The notes under the pieces are model-generated. The model did no database searches. It worked only from the letters and a program-made list of their open reading frames with translations, and was not told the DNA's origin. Below are positions 7,684 through 16,606 of a stretch of 46,295 nucleotides of DNA, in pieces. Each line of letters opens with the position of its first letter. Within the stretch, counting starts at the first letter, position 1. This DNA comes from an uncultured Clostridia bacterium (lineage in GTDB: Bacteria > Bacillota > Clostridia > Oscillospirales > CAG-272): contig CANRIL010000020.1 of NCBI GenBank assembly GCA_947630625.1, positions 1-46,295 on the forward strand, given 5' to 3'. The position numbers and the translations under genes are program-made.

Positions 7684-10600
7684 ATGTGTATGAACGCTTC
7701 AAAATTTGATGCAAAATATGAAAACTGGAAAAACAAACTGCTTGATCTCGGTAAGCGAAACAAATTGCTGAATTATAAAGAGACAAAAAGCTCAACAATC
7801 AGGATCACATACCCGGACTATATCGGTTTATATGAGACGTTCGTCAAAGAGGAACGCGAGCTTGTTTTTCCGCGTGATAATTCTGATTGGTCATCAGACG
7901 AAGAAGCGGAAGATAAAGCACTGATTACCGAAGACGAGTCGGAGGGCGCAAGAGATTATGGCGGATACGGTTCATCTGTTCGCACCAACCGCGAGCCAAA
8001 GGATCTGCAAAGGGGTTTAAGAAACCTACGAAACAAAGCAAAAGTTGCGATCGAAGAGCAAGGTATCAATATTCTCTATCTTAGTTTTGGCTTTTTGAAA
8101 TACACAGAAGCCGAGCATTCAAAAGCGACTTATGCTGCTCCGCTTGTCCTCGTACCGGTATCTCTGACCGTCGAATCTATAACCTCCCCTTATGTTCTAA
8201 AACTACACGAGGATGAAATTGTCGTCAATCCTACGCTGGCATATATGCTAGATAGTGTTTATGCCTTAAAGTTGCCTTCCTTTGACAGTGCCGGCGATAT
8301 TTCTGCATTCTTTGATGAAGTAGAAAGCGTTGTTAAGGACAACAATTGGACAGTTGTACGGAATGTCGGACTTAGTTTGCTCTCTTTCTTAAAGATCAAT
8401 ATGTACGTTGATCTTGAAACACACAAAGGGGCAATTTCATCTAATCCGGTTGTTAGAGCGCTTGCCGGCGATGGAACAGCGCTGGCACAGATACCTGAAG
8501 GTGTCAACGATTACGATTTCGATAAGAACGAAAAGCCGCAGGATGTGTTTCAAATTGTAGACGCAGACGCAAGTCAGCAAGAAGCGATCCTGCTTGCAAA
8601 AAAAGGCGTTAGTTTTGTCCTTCAAGGCCCGCCCGGAACCGGGAAAAGCCAGACGATCACAAATATAATTGCAGAATGTCTTGCGGTCGGCAAGAAAGTC
8701 CTGTTCGTTTCTGAGAAGATGGCGGCTTTGGAAGTTGTCCATCACAGAATATCTCTTGCGGGACTTGATGACTTTTGCCTCGTCCTTCACAGCCAAAAGA
8801 CAAGCAAGAGAAGCGTTCTTGACCAACTGGAAAAAGTGCTGAGATTGGCAGACAAGAAAGCCACCATGAGCGATTCTGCCTTTCAGAAACTAAATGACCT
8901 TGAATATGACAAGCAACAGCTTAATAGTTACGCCGAGCAGATCTATGCCATAGTGCCTCCGCTCGGGAAAAGCATTTATGAAGTGAACGGCATTCTTGCC
9001 AATCTCGAATCCTATGACGATATCATTTTTGGATTGACAGATGTTCGCGGAACGGATAGAGATAGATTCACGAAATACATTCAACTTCTCGAGTTGTATG
9101 CCAATACCATCGGGAAAATGACCGATGATTTCAGATCAAATCCGTGGAGAGGCTCTTATCTTAAAGCGGTAACAAATGAATTTAGACGGGATACGGCGTC
9201 AAAACTGTCAACTTATTTGCCGATCCTTGACGAAAAACGCAAGCGCGTTGATGAAATATACGACACGCTGTTTTCTGTGTTTGTTCCATCGCTAAACGGT
9301 ATCCGGAAAGTCATTGCATCACTTGCAGGTTTGGAAAATGCGGTTGAGATACCATATGAGTGGGTTTCCGGAGATATTATTCCGCTTGGTGATGAAATCA
9401 AAAACTGTATAGATCTGCAGGCAACAATTAACAACCTCATTGATCACATTCTTCAAAAAGCAGAGATTTTGTCCGCCAATGGCATTATTGATCCTTTAAA
9501 CAGACAGGATATGTACGATGCTGAGCACGTATCCGACCTTGAAAAAGCCGTGGCAAAGATCATCCGGTATCAGGAGCCTTTCTTCAGATGGACGGAAGAT
9601 ACATATGTTGATATCCTTGCGCTTTTTACAGAAGCAAAGGATAAAGCCGAAAAAATTATTGCAATAAAATCAACGCTGTCTGAACAATACGAGGATAGCA
9701 TATACGATATTGATTATGATGGCATTCTTGCGCGCTTCAAGACAGAATACACCAACGTTTTTAAGGTTTTCAAAGGATCATATAAGGCTGACAAAAAGGT
9801 TTTTATCGCTTGCCATAAAGAGTTTGGGCATAAAATCTCAGACGGTGAGATTTTATGGACCATTGAAAACCTCAATGAAATCAATTCTCTTCGAAAGTGG
9901 TTTTCTGAAAAAGAAATACTGTTGAATGAATACTTTGCTGACACAGTCACAGATGAAACGAGCGATTATGATTCTGTCGGCTTGAGTCTCACATTGTTCT
10001 CTTTGCTTACTCAGTTCAACCACTGTATTTATGATCTTGCCGGAAAACTTGCTTCATTTAACGAAAACGAAAGCGCGCTGAAAGATCATTATCAATTCCT
10101 TTATAACGGGATATTTACTGATTGGAACGCTGTTGCCGCCGCCTGGAAATGGGCAGAAGAATTCCGCGAAATCATATTAAAACACAAACCGAGCCAACTC
10201 TATGTGAAAAAGATTTGCGCTTCAGAGAAATATGCCGGTGAGTGCCTGGCTCTCAAAAAAGAATTAACAGAAATTGATCTATCTATCAGAGCAGAGATCG
10301 CATGGTTTACAAAACTGTTTGATGATCCGGAAGTATTCAACGAACACAACCTAAGAGAGCTATATGACCGTCTCGACAATTGTATGAACGGAATGTCCCT
10401 TCTTGAAGAATGGATCGATTTCAGGACCGCACGAGAAAACTGCAATTCTATCGGTCTCGGAGAAGCTGTTGCTGCAATTGAAAACAATAATGTTTCGATA
10501 GAAAAAATAATACCCGTTTTCAAAAAGCGTTTCTTCAGTCTGTGGCTTGACGCTGTCCTTCCGGAATACCCTGCAGTGCTGAATTTCAGAAGAAAGACCC

Positions 10601-12744
10601 AGGAAAAGACGGTGAAAGAGTTCTCGGCGCTTGATAGGTCTCAATTTGATATCGCTCGCGCACGAATTAAGAGCAAACTCATAAATGACCTGCCTTCAAT
10701 GGATCATTTTTCGAGCGGGCAGGACGAGATCAGCATTCTGAAGCGCGAACTGACTAAGACAAGGCGTATTATGCCTATTAGAAAACTGTTCAGAGAAATA
10801 CCGAATCTTCTCCTAACACTGAAACCTTGTCTTATGATGTCCCCGCTTTCTGTCAGCCTGTTTCTTGAGGCTGACTCCTACAAGTTTGATACTGTAATTT
10901 TTGATGAGGCATCCCAGGTTTATACCGAGAATGCTATAGGCGCTATCTCAAGAGGCAAGCAGGTAATAATTGCCGGAGACAGCAAGCAGCTCCCTCCGAC
11001 AAGCTTCTTCCAGGCGACATCAACAGAAGGCTTATATGATGACGACGATGATGACGATTCCGATGTCGATGTCTATGATTCTATTCTCGATGAAGCAAAT
11101 ATGCTTCCTGAAAGAACACTAAGGTGGCATTATCGGAGCCGCCATGAGGCTCTTATTGCATTCTCCAACGCGAAAATATATAAGAATCGTCTTGTTACGT
11201 TTCCTTCAAACATCGAGCGAGGCAAAGATAACGGCGTAGAATATGTTTATGTTCCCGACGGATTCTATGATCGCGGCGGAAGAAAAGGAAATGAAATCGA
11301 AGCAAAAAAGGTCGCACAGCTGGTATTCGACCATTTTAGAACGCAGCCAAACCGTTCTCTCGGCGTAATTGCGTTCGGTGAAGTTCAGCAATATGCTATC
11401 GAAAACGTTCTAAGAGAAATGCGTCTCGATGATCAAAGCCTTGAACCGTTCTTCGATGAATCAAAAGACGAAGCGTTCTTTGTAAAAAGTCTTGAGAACG
11501 TTCAAGGCGATGAACGCGATACGATCATCTTCAGCATTGGATATGCAAAAGATGCTGCCGGCGTCTTTAGAAATCAGTTCGGTCCCCTTGGTAAATCAGG
11601 AGGTGAGCGTCGTTTGAACGTAGCCATCACCAGAGCAAAGTTCAACGTCAAACTCGTCGGTTCTATTCTCCCCACAGATATTAACGAAGAATCGATAACA
11701 ACCGACGGGCCGAAGCTGTTGAAAGCATATATAGATTACGCTATCAATGGTCCGGACTCGCTTATTCGCGAAACAACATTCGATAATACAGCTGAGTTTG
11801 ACTCCACATTTGAAGAAGCGGTATACAATTTCCTCGACAGGAAAGGGTATAAACTTGCAACACAGGTCGGATGCTCCGGATACAGGATAGATATCGGCGT
11901 AAAACACCCGACGTTGAACGGCGTATTTATCCTCGGTATTGAATGTGACGGCGCGGCATATCACTCTGCAAGAACTGCCCGGGAGCGCGACCGTTTGCGT
12001 CAGGATGTCCTTGAGAATATGGGTTGGACCATTTATCGGGTCTGGTCTACAGACTGGATCAAGGACCCCGTTACGGAAGGACAGCTTTTAATCGAAGCTG
12101 TCGAAAAAGCCGTCGCTGATTACGGCAATAAGCAGTTGTACACACATAACGAAGACGGCGAAGACATAGACGACTATGTCAGTGTGGATAAAGAAGTCAA
12201 AACTCTTGAGCAGATAGAGAACCCTTACGGTTTTGAGAAATACGTTGAAACGGACCTAAGAATTCTGCCGCGTGATAGATACGGATATGTAAAGATCGAA
12301 GATTGTATTCAAGCTTTGGTAGTTAACGAGTTTCCGATCCACTACGAATACCTGTGCCAACGACTTGCATATCTTTACGGAAACGAAAAAGCCACTGTAA
12401 AAGTTCGCCGTGAGATAGATATTGGATTGCGTCAACTTTACGGAAGCGTAATTCGTAAAGGGGATTTTTTATACCCCAACGGCAATATGCCGATCATAGT
12501 GCGTATGCCCAACAGCAGAAAGATTCAACATATTAGTCCTGATGAATTTGCGGCAGCAATGCTTGTGATTCTAAGAACATACGTCGGCGCCACAAGAAAA
12601 ACGCTCCTTATGGAAACGGCGCGAGTTTACGGATTTGGTAGTATCGGAACGACAATTGCCGCTGCACTGAACGAAGCTATCGACATCCTGTTTAAGACCA
12701 ATAAAATAGAGGAAATCGACGGGAAACTCATCATCAAAGAATAA
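7684..12744 (+). CDS. DUF4011 SF1 helicase fused to a Vsr-like nuclease (DUF3320 C terminus)
   Basis: A 1686-residue multidomain enzyme. A DUF4011 N-terminal domain (WKNKLLDLGKRNKLLNYKET) leads to Walker A GPPGTGKSQT at 315-324, a long helical insert (about 390-1000), Walker B IFDEAS around 1074, an acidic run (DDDDDDDSDVD) and late SF1 motifs (VQGDERDTIIFS, NVAITRAK around 1312). A PD-(D/E)XK/Vsr-like MTES_1575 nuclease domain follows (YRIDIGVKH and GIECDGAAYH, about 1376-1470), then a DUF3320-like tail. The family is known from defence islands and is expected to process nucleic acid with ATP. The start is uncertain: ATG 7684 and 7690 both have only a weak upstream site. It lies 15 nt before the HelD-like gene. 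Confidence 0.85.
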   Translation: MCMNASKFDAKYENWKNKLLDLGKRNKLLNYKETKSSTIRITYPDYIGLYETFVKEERELVFPRDNSDWSSDEEAEDKALITEDESEGARDYGGYGSSVRTNREPKDLQRGLRNLRNKAKVAIEEQGINILYLSFGFLKYTEAEHSKATYAAPLVLVPVSLTVESITSPYVLKLHEDEIVVNPTLAYMLDSVYALKLPSFDSAGDISAFFDEVESVVKDNNWTVVRNVGLSLLSFLKINMYVDLETHKGAISSNPVVRALAGDGTALAQIPEGVNDYDFDKNEKPQDVFQIVDADASQQEAILLAKKGVSFVLQGPPGTGKSQTITNIIAECLAVGKKVLFVSEKMAALEVVHHRISLAGLDDFCLVLHSQKTSKRSVLDQLEKVLRLADKKATMSDSAFQKLNDLEYDKQQLNSYAEQIYAIVPPLGKSIYEVNGILANLESYDDIIFGLTDVRGTDRDRFTKYIQLLELYANTIGKMTDDFRSNPWRGSYLKAVTNEFRRDTASKLSTYLPILDEKRKRVDEIYDTLFSVFVPSLNGIRKVIASLAGLENAVEIPYEWVSGDIIPLGDEIKNCIDLQATINNLIDHILQKAEILSANGIIDPLNRQDMYDAEHVSDLEKAVAKIIRYQEPFFRWTEDTYVDILALFTEAKDKAEKIIAIKSTLSEQYEDSIYDIDYDGILARFKTEYTNVFKVFKGSYKADKKVFIACHKEFGHKISDGEILWTIENLNEINSLRKWFSEKEILLNEYFADTVTDETSDYDSVGLSLTLFSLLTQFNHCIYDLAGKLASFNENESALKDHYQFLYNGIFTDWNAVAAAWKWAEEFREIILKHKPSQLYVKKICASEKYAGECLALKKELTEIDLSIRAEIAWFTKLFDDPEVFNEHNLRELYDRLDNCMNGMSLLEEWIDFRTARENCNSIGLGEAVAAIENNNVSIEKIIPVFKKRFFSLWLDAVLPEYPAVLNFRRKTQEKTVKEFSALDRSQFDIARARIKSKLINDLPSMDHFSSGQDEISILKRELTKTRRIMPIRKLFREIPNLLLTLKPCLMMSPLSVSLFLEADSYKFDTVIFDEASQVYTENAIGAISRGKQVIIAGDSKQLPPTSFFQATSTEGLYDDDDDDDSDVDVYDSILDEANMLPERTLRWHYRSRHEALIAFSNAKIYKNRLVTFPSNIERGKDNGVEYVYVPDGFYDRGGRKGNEIEAKKVAQLVFDHFRTQPNRSLGVIAFGEVQQYAIENVLREMRLDDQSLEPFFDESKDEAFFVKSLENVQGDERDTIIFSIGYAKDAAGVFRNQFGPLGKSGGERRLNVAITRAKFNVKLVGSILPTDINEESITTDGPKLLKAYIDYAINGPDSLIRETTFDNTAEFDSTFEEAVYNFLDRKGYKLATQVGCSGYRIDIGVKHPTLNGVFILGIECDGAAYHSARTARERDRLRQDVLENMGWTIYRVWSTDWIKDPVTEGQLLIEAVEKAVADYGNKQLYTHNEDGEDIDDYVSVDKEVKTLEQIENPYGFEKYVETDLRILPRDRYGYVKIEDCIQALVVNEFPIHYEYLCQRLAYLYGNEKATVKVRREIDIGLRQLYGSVIRKGDFLYPNGNMPIIVRMPNSRKIQHISPDEFAAAMLVILRTYVGATRKTLLMETARVYGFGSIGTTIAAALNEAIDILFKTNKIEEIDGKLIIKE

Positions 12745-12759
12745 TATGATTCTTCTTGA

Positions 12760-15700
12760 ATGAAAGTAGATGGAACTATGGCGAAGAAAAAACTGATCGA
12801 CTTGACCGACGAAGAACTTGCTAAAAAAGAAGAAGAACAGAATCTTGCGGAAATCGAAGGTGCAATTGACTCCGTCATACTTGACAACAAAAACCGCATC
12901 GCGGCCCTCGACAAACAGATCTCGGATTATTATGTTGTTGATCAAGATGACCGCGAAGGAAAGCTTTATTTGATGGAGAGCCGCAATTCCCATCGCAACA
13001 CTATTGATGTTTGGGAGAGCTATAAAGACAGCCCCTATTATGGGCGTATGGACCTTGTCCGCAACGGCACAGAGAACGAAGTGTTTTTCGTTGGCGAGAA
13101 AGGGATCGCGAATGGAGCAGAGATCTATGTCATTGATTGGAGAACGCCGATCGGCGGAGCTTTTGCAAACAAGCAGTCAACGCGCTATAAAATCAAAGGA
13201 AATGACTACAGATTGATCCTTCGCCGCGAGGTCAACATAAAAAACGCGAAAGTAATCGACGTTCATACGGAATATGACGACGGTTCACTTTCTTTAGACG
13301 GCGAAGTGATCGATCCGTTTCTCCTTTCCGTATTGCGAGATAAAAGAAGAAATTACAAACTTACAGACATTATTCGTACTATTCAAGGAAATCAGAATGA
13401 ACTTATCCGCAAGCCGATAGAGGAAAGTTTCATTGTCCAAGGATGTGCCGGCTCCGGAAAAACAATGATCCTGCTGCATCGTTTGTCTTATATAGCGTTC
13501 AACTTCCCAAATGTCAACTTTTCAAGATTTTGTGTACTGACACCAAATGAATATTTCAATATTCACGTGGATGAACTTAGCAAAAAGCTTGGCCTCGACA
13601 AGATAAAGAGATACACAGTTGAAGCATTTTATGCGTCCTGGATCAGATTTCTCGGTAAAAATGACACTTATACAACCGACACAGTAAAAAGAAAAATCTT
13701 GATGAAGGTCGACCCTGTGACGGAAAACGTTTCTTCTGAAAAGCTGTTAAATAACGAAATGCTGGAAGAAATCTATTCCAAAGAATTTTACAATAGCATT
13801 ATATTACTCTATGAGGATCATTGGAAATCGGTTCTTGATCAGCTTTTAACGTCTGATTTGAAATCCGTTTTGGTAAAGAACGGGAAAACTATACGAGACA
13901 ATATATCCTATGGTTTTATTACATACAGCGCGTTAAAAAAGAGTATTGCAGATATTGTTTCAGCGCATTCCGCGGCAATAAAGGCGTGTGATAAAGCTAA
14001 AGCCGACCTTGAAAAAGCGGAACAACAAATTCTGTCAAATAAGAAAATACTTGAATCTGCAACAGAAAATCTCAATGATGCAAAAGAGACGTTGTTGATC
14101 GATTTGACAGAATCCGAAAAGAAATGCGCTGTCATTATTGAAGCCGCAAGGCGTATCCAAGCCGAGGCAATACAAACGATAAATGAGGCAAAATCAGACA
14201 AATCGTCAAAGTTTACGGAGTTAAAAGCCGCGGAAGATTCTCTGTCAATAATCAAAAACGGCAGGGAGAATTTTCGGAGGATCGATTATCTACGTTCTTC
14301 TGACTCTGAAATCGCACGTATTATCCTTGAACGTTGCAATAACGAGATCAAAGCGCTTGAAGAAGCTGAAACCCGGTATAACAAGGTCCCGTTTTATAAC
14401 TTTGGCAAACGTTCTCGCGCAAAGTTTGATTTGGATAAGGCAACCGAAGCTTTAGCGAAGTCTGTTGACAGCATCATAGACGAATATGCTGCCGCATACT
14501 CGACAGCGCTTGATACGCTCCGCCGAGAAATTGCCGCTCTTGACGCTTCAATAACTGAAGCAAACAAAAAGCTCGCTGCGTCAGATGAAGATAAGATTAC
14601 TGAGCGGAAGCTTGTATCCGTTAGAAAATGTAAGGATTTATTTGAGCTTGAAGAGTTCCCTGATATTGAAAAAAAACTAAAGCCAATTGAACTCGGCGAT
14701 CTTCCCGATTCAAGTAAAGTATACTTTCTTCTTTACAGAAGCATGCGAAATATTGAGGGATACCTTAAAGCGGCAACTCGTCAGCGGGACGAAAGCGCCG
14801 TGACCATTGAAAAATCCGAAGGAAGCATTATTTCCGCGGAAGATGTTGAGATACTTAAGAGATCAATGGATTTGGTTGAGCAGCTCGATTTCGCTTCGTT
14901 ATTTGCTAAACTTGATACCGCATTGAAAAATGTTTATAAAAAGCACGGTCAAAAAATGCGAACCGGCGTTTCTTATCGGCATGGATTGTTATATAAGCTG
15001 TTACTGTGTTCACTATATTATGAACACAGGACCGATATTCCTTATTTTATCAATGTCGACGAGGCTCAGGATCTCGCGGAGACGGAATATATGCTTCTTA
15101 GAAGGATCCTCGGTCCCAAGACAACTTTCAATCTTTACGGCGACGTTAATCAGCTTGTTTATTCTTACAAAGGAATAACCCAGTGGGATGACATCGCAGA
15201 AGAAATCACTCCTAATATCTATTTTCTAAACGAAAACTACAGAAATACACTTCAAATAACTGATTACTGCAACAAAGAATTTGAGGCGGACGTTATTGGG
15301 ATCGGATTATCCGGCGAAGACGTAAAGAAGATCCCTTTTAGGGACGCAATTTCGGAACTGCTTCACATAAAAGAAACTACACCGGGCTGTCGAGCGGCAA
15401 TAATATACCGTAAGGGGCTGAACACGATCGTCGACGCGTTGGCAGATCACGAGAGTGTCGTTGCCTTTGACCAAGTTGACGCAAAAAGAATCTCCGTCAT
15501 CACGGTTGAAGAATCAAAGGGATTGGAATTTGACGCTGTAATCGCAGTTGATTCTCAAATGACTATGAACGAAAAATATATCTCATACACCCGTGCATTA
15601 GACAACCTGATTATATCGGACTTGCCCGGTTCTGAAATTGAGACAGAAGAGGAGGATGATACACCGGAAAATGAAGCGATGACGAATGAAGGAAATGAAA

Positions 15701-16137
15701 CAACTCCTAAAGAAACAGAAGAACCGGCAGCCATCTCTTTGTCATCAAACAAAGAAAGCAGCGATGCCAAAGCCGTATTGACGGATGAACCGGTTAATAT
15801 CCGTGTTTTGGATGCGGCACCATACATAAACGCCTTCTTTGGATCTGATCCAAGCTCGAATACATTGTTCAAAAAACTGATTGACGATGTAAAGCACATT
15901 ACACCGGACATCATGATCAGAGTTTCAAATCAGTATATTGGTTTGGCTAAGCAAAATGAAAAGTGTCGGTTATATATTGCTTTCGAGAATAACAAACCGT
16001 TTATTAAGTTTAAGCACTTGTTCGCAAAAGAAGCTTTTATGGGTGATCGATATGAACATTATTTAAAGGCCTATCAGCAATGCTGCCAGTATATCGAGAA
16101 GTATCCTGAATCCATTCGCATGAAGAAAGAGGGATAA
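12760..16137 (+). CDS. HelD-like SF1 (UvrD/Rep-type) ATPase with extended coiled coil
   Basis: 1125 residues; B. subtilis HelD has roughly 770. The N-terminal region fits HelD (coiled helices, SPYYGRMDL, IYVIDWRTPIGG). Walker A GCAGSGKT is at 228-235, Walker B FINVDEAQD around 765, LYGDVNQLVYSYKGI follows, and SYTRALDNL is near 942. A long coiled coil (about 390-620) interrupts the helicase core. After an acidic linker (about 950-1010) comes an unrecognised ~110-residue C-terminal domain. Housekeeping HelD strips and recycles RNA polymerase. Pairing with a DUF4011 helicase-nuclease and the AT-rich island context suggest a specialised, possibly defensive, paralogue (inference). The start is ATG 12760 or 12778; neither has a strong Shine-Dalgarno site. 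Confidence 0.85.
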   Translation: MKVDGTMAKKKLIDLTDEELAKKEEEQNLAEIEGAIDSVILDNKNRIAALDKQISDYYVVDQDDREGKLYLMESRNSHRNTIDVWESYKDSPYYGRMDLVRNGTENEVFFVGEKGIANGAEIYVIDWRTPIGGAFANKQSTRYKIKGNDYRLILRREVNIKNAKVIDVHTEYDDGSLSLDGEVIDPFLLSVLRDKRRNYKLTDIIRTIQGNQNELIRKPIEESFIVQGCAGSGKTMILLHRLSYIAFNFPNVNFSRFCVLTPNEYFNIHVDELSKKLGLDKIKRYTVEAFYASWIRFLGKNDTYTTDTVKRKILMKVDPVTENVSSEKLLNNEMLEEIYSKEFYNSIILLYEDHWKSVLDQLLTSDLKSVLVKNGKTIRDNISYGFITYSALKKSIADIVSAHSAAIKACDKAKADLEKAEQQILSNKKILESATENLNDAKETLLIDLTESEKKCAVIIEAARRIQAEAIQTINEAKSDKSSKFTELKAAEDSLSIIKNGRENFRRIDYLRSSDSEIARIILERCNNEIKALEEAETRYNKVPFYNFGKRSRAKFDLDKATEALAKSVDSIIDEYAAAYSTALDTLRREIAALDASITEANKKLAASDEDKITERKLVSVRKCKDLFELEEFPDIEKKLKPIELGDLPDSSKVYFLLYRSMRNIEGYLKAATRQRDESAVTIEKSEGSIISAEDVEILKRSMDLVEQLDFASLFAKLDTALKNVYKKHGQKMRTGVSYRHGLLYKLLLCSLYYEHRTDIPYFINVDEAQDLAETEYMLLRRILGPKTTFNLYGDVNQLVYSYKGITQWDDIAEEITPNIYFLNENYRNTLQITDYCNKEFEADVIGIGLSGEDVKKIPFRDAISELLHIKETTPGCRAAIIYRKGLNTIVDALADHESVVAFDQVDAKRISVITVEESKGLEFDAVIAVDSQMTMNEKYISYTRALDNLIISDLPGSEIETEEEDDTPENEAMTNEGNETTPKETEEPAAISLSSNKESSDAKAVLTDEPVNIRVLDAAPYINAFFGSDPSSNTLFKKLIDDVKHITPDIMIRVSNQYIGLAKQNEKCRLYIAFENNKPFIKFKHLFAKEAFMGDRYEHYLKAYQQCCQYIEKYPESIRMKKEG

Positions 16138-16158
16138 TAGAAACAAAGGCAGGAGATA

Positions 16159-16291
16159 AATCCCCCGCCCTTCAAATTCGCCAAATTTACGCTCACAAAA
16201 GAGGACGCGCAAAAAATATCTGTACGCCGACTTCAAAAGGCACCGAGTGCATAAGTGGGCTGACGTAAAAGCGGCGCTGTTATATTATTGA
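16159..16291 (+). pseudogene. Gene-tail fragment B (frameshifted)
   Basis: A short coding-like remnant after the HelD-like stop. It begins in one frame as FKFAKFTLTKEDAQK and continues after a frame change as KYLYADFKRHRVHKWADVKA to TGA at 16289-16291. The pattern parallels fragment A at 6494-6631, so similar gene tails bracket the helicase cargo. No start codon or RBS. The family was not recognised. Confidence 0.35.
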
Positions 16292-16600
16292 GTAGGCACT
16301 AACAAGCAGCGACTCTCACACCACCGTACGTGCCGTTCGGCATACGGCGGTTCAATTCAAATAATAATCCAAACAACAAAGGAGTCCTCGTTAGCGAGGA
16401 TTTCTTTGTTTATGAGGTGCAGTCCTGTGGTTTTTGCAACCGCTTGGTAATGGTCGCCGAATCCTGCCGACTGCTTTGCCATCCACTCGGGCGCGCCGAG
16501 TTTACGCAGTCCCCAGTATCGCTTCTCTCCTGTTTTCAACTGTCTCCAAATAACAATCCTCATGCGCGTTCTCAATCGCTCGTCGATTCTGCTTTGGAGT
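16289..16600 (-). mobile_element. 3' remnant of a group II intron
   Basis: On the minus strand, 16350-16321 forms a domain V hairpin: CCGCCGT pairs with ACGGTGG around a GCC-GAAC-GGC tip, followed by GTGTGAGAGT, as in bacterial group II introns. The following ~30 nt (to about 16289) can be domain VI, with CCTACTC containing the usual bulged branch-point A. Upstream on the minus strand is the 3' end of the intron-encoded reverse transcriptase. Everything 5' of about 16600 is gone, so the intron can neither splice nor move. Confidence 0.8.
16357..16600 (-). pseudogene. Group II intron reverse transcriptase/maturase, C-terminal fragment
   Basis: The minus-strand frame reads SRIDERLRTRMRIVIWRQLK, followed by YWGLRKLGAPEWMAKQSA and later LHLINKEILANED, then a stop near 16357. 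This matches the thumb/domain X maturase end of LtrA-type proteins (usual I-D-x-W/R-L-R-R-R-I-R and W-K-x pattern). Only about 80 of the usual ~420-600 residues remain. The frame continues upstream into unrelated antisense of the XRE gene, so the break is near 16600. Confidence 0.8.
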
Positions 16601-16606
16601 AAATAT

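Noticed and set aside
16321..16600. Retron or diversity-generating RT
   Set aside because: The RNA hairpin is group II domain V and the protein end is a maturase thumb/domain X; no template repeat or msr/msd features.
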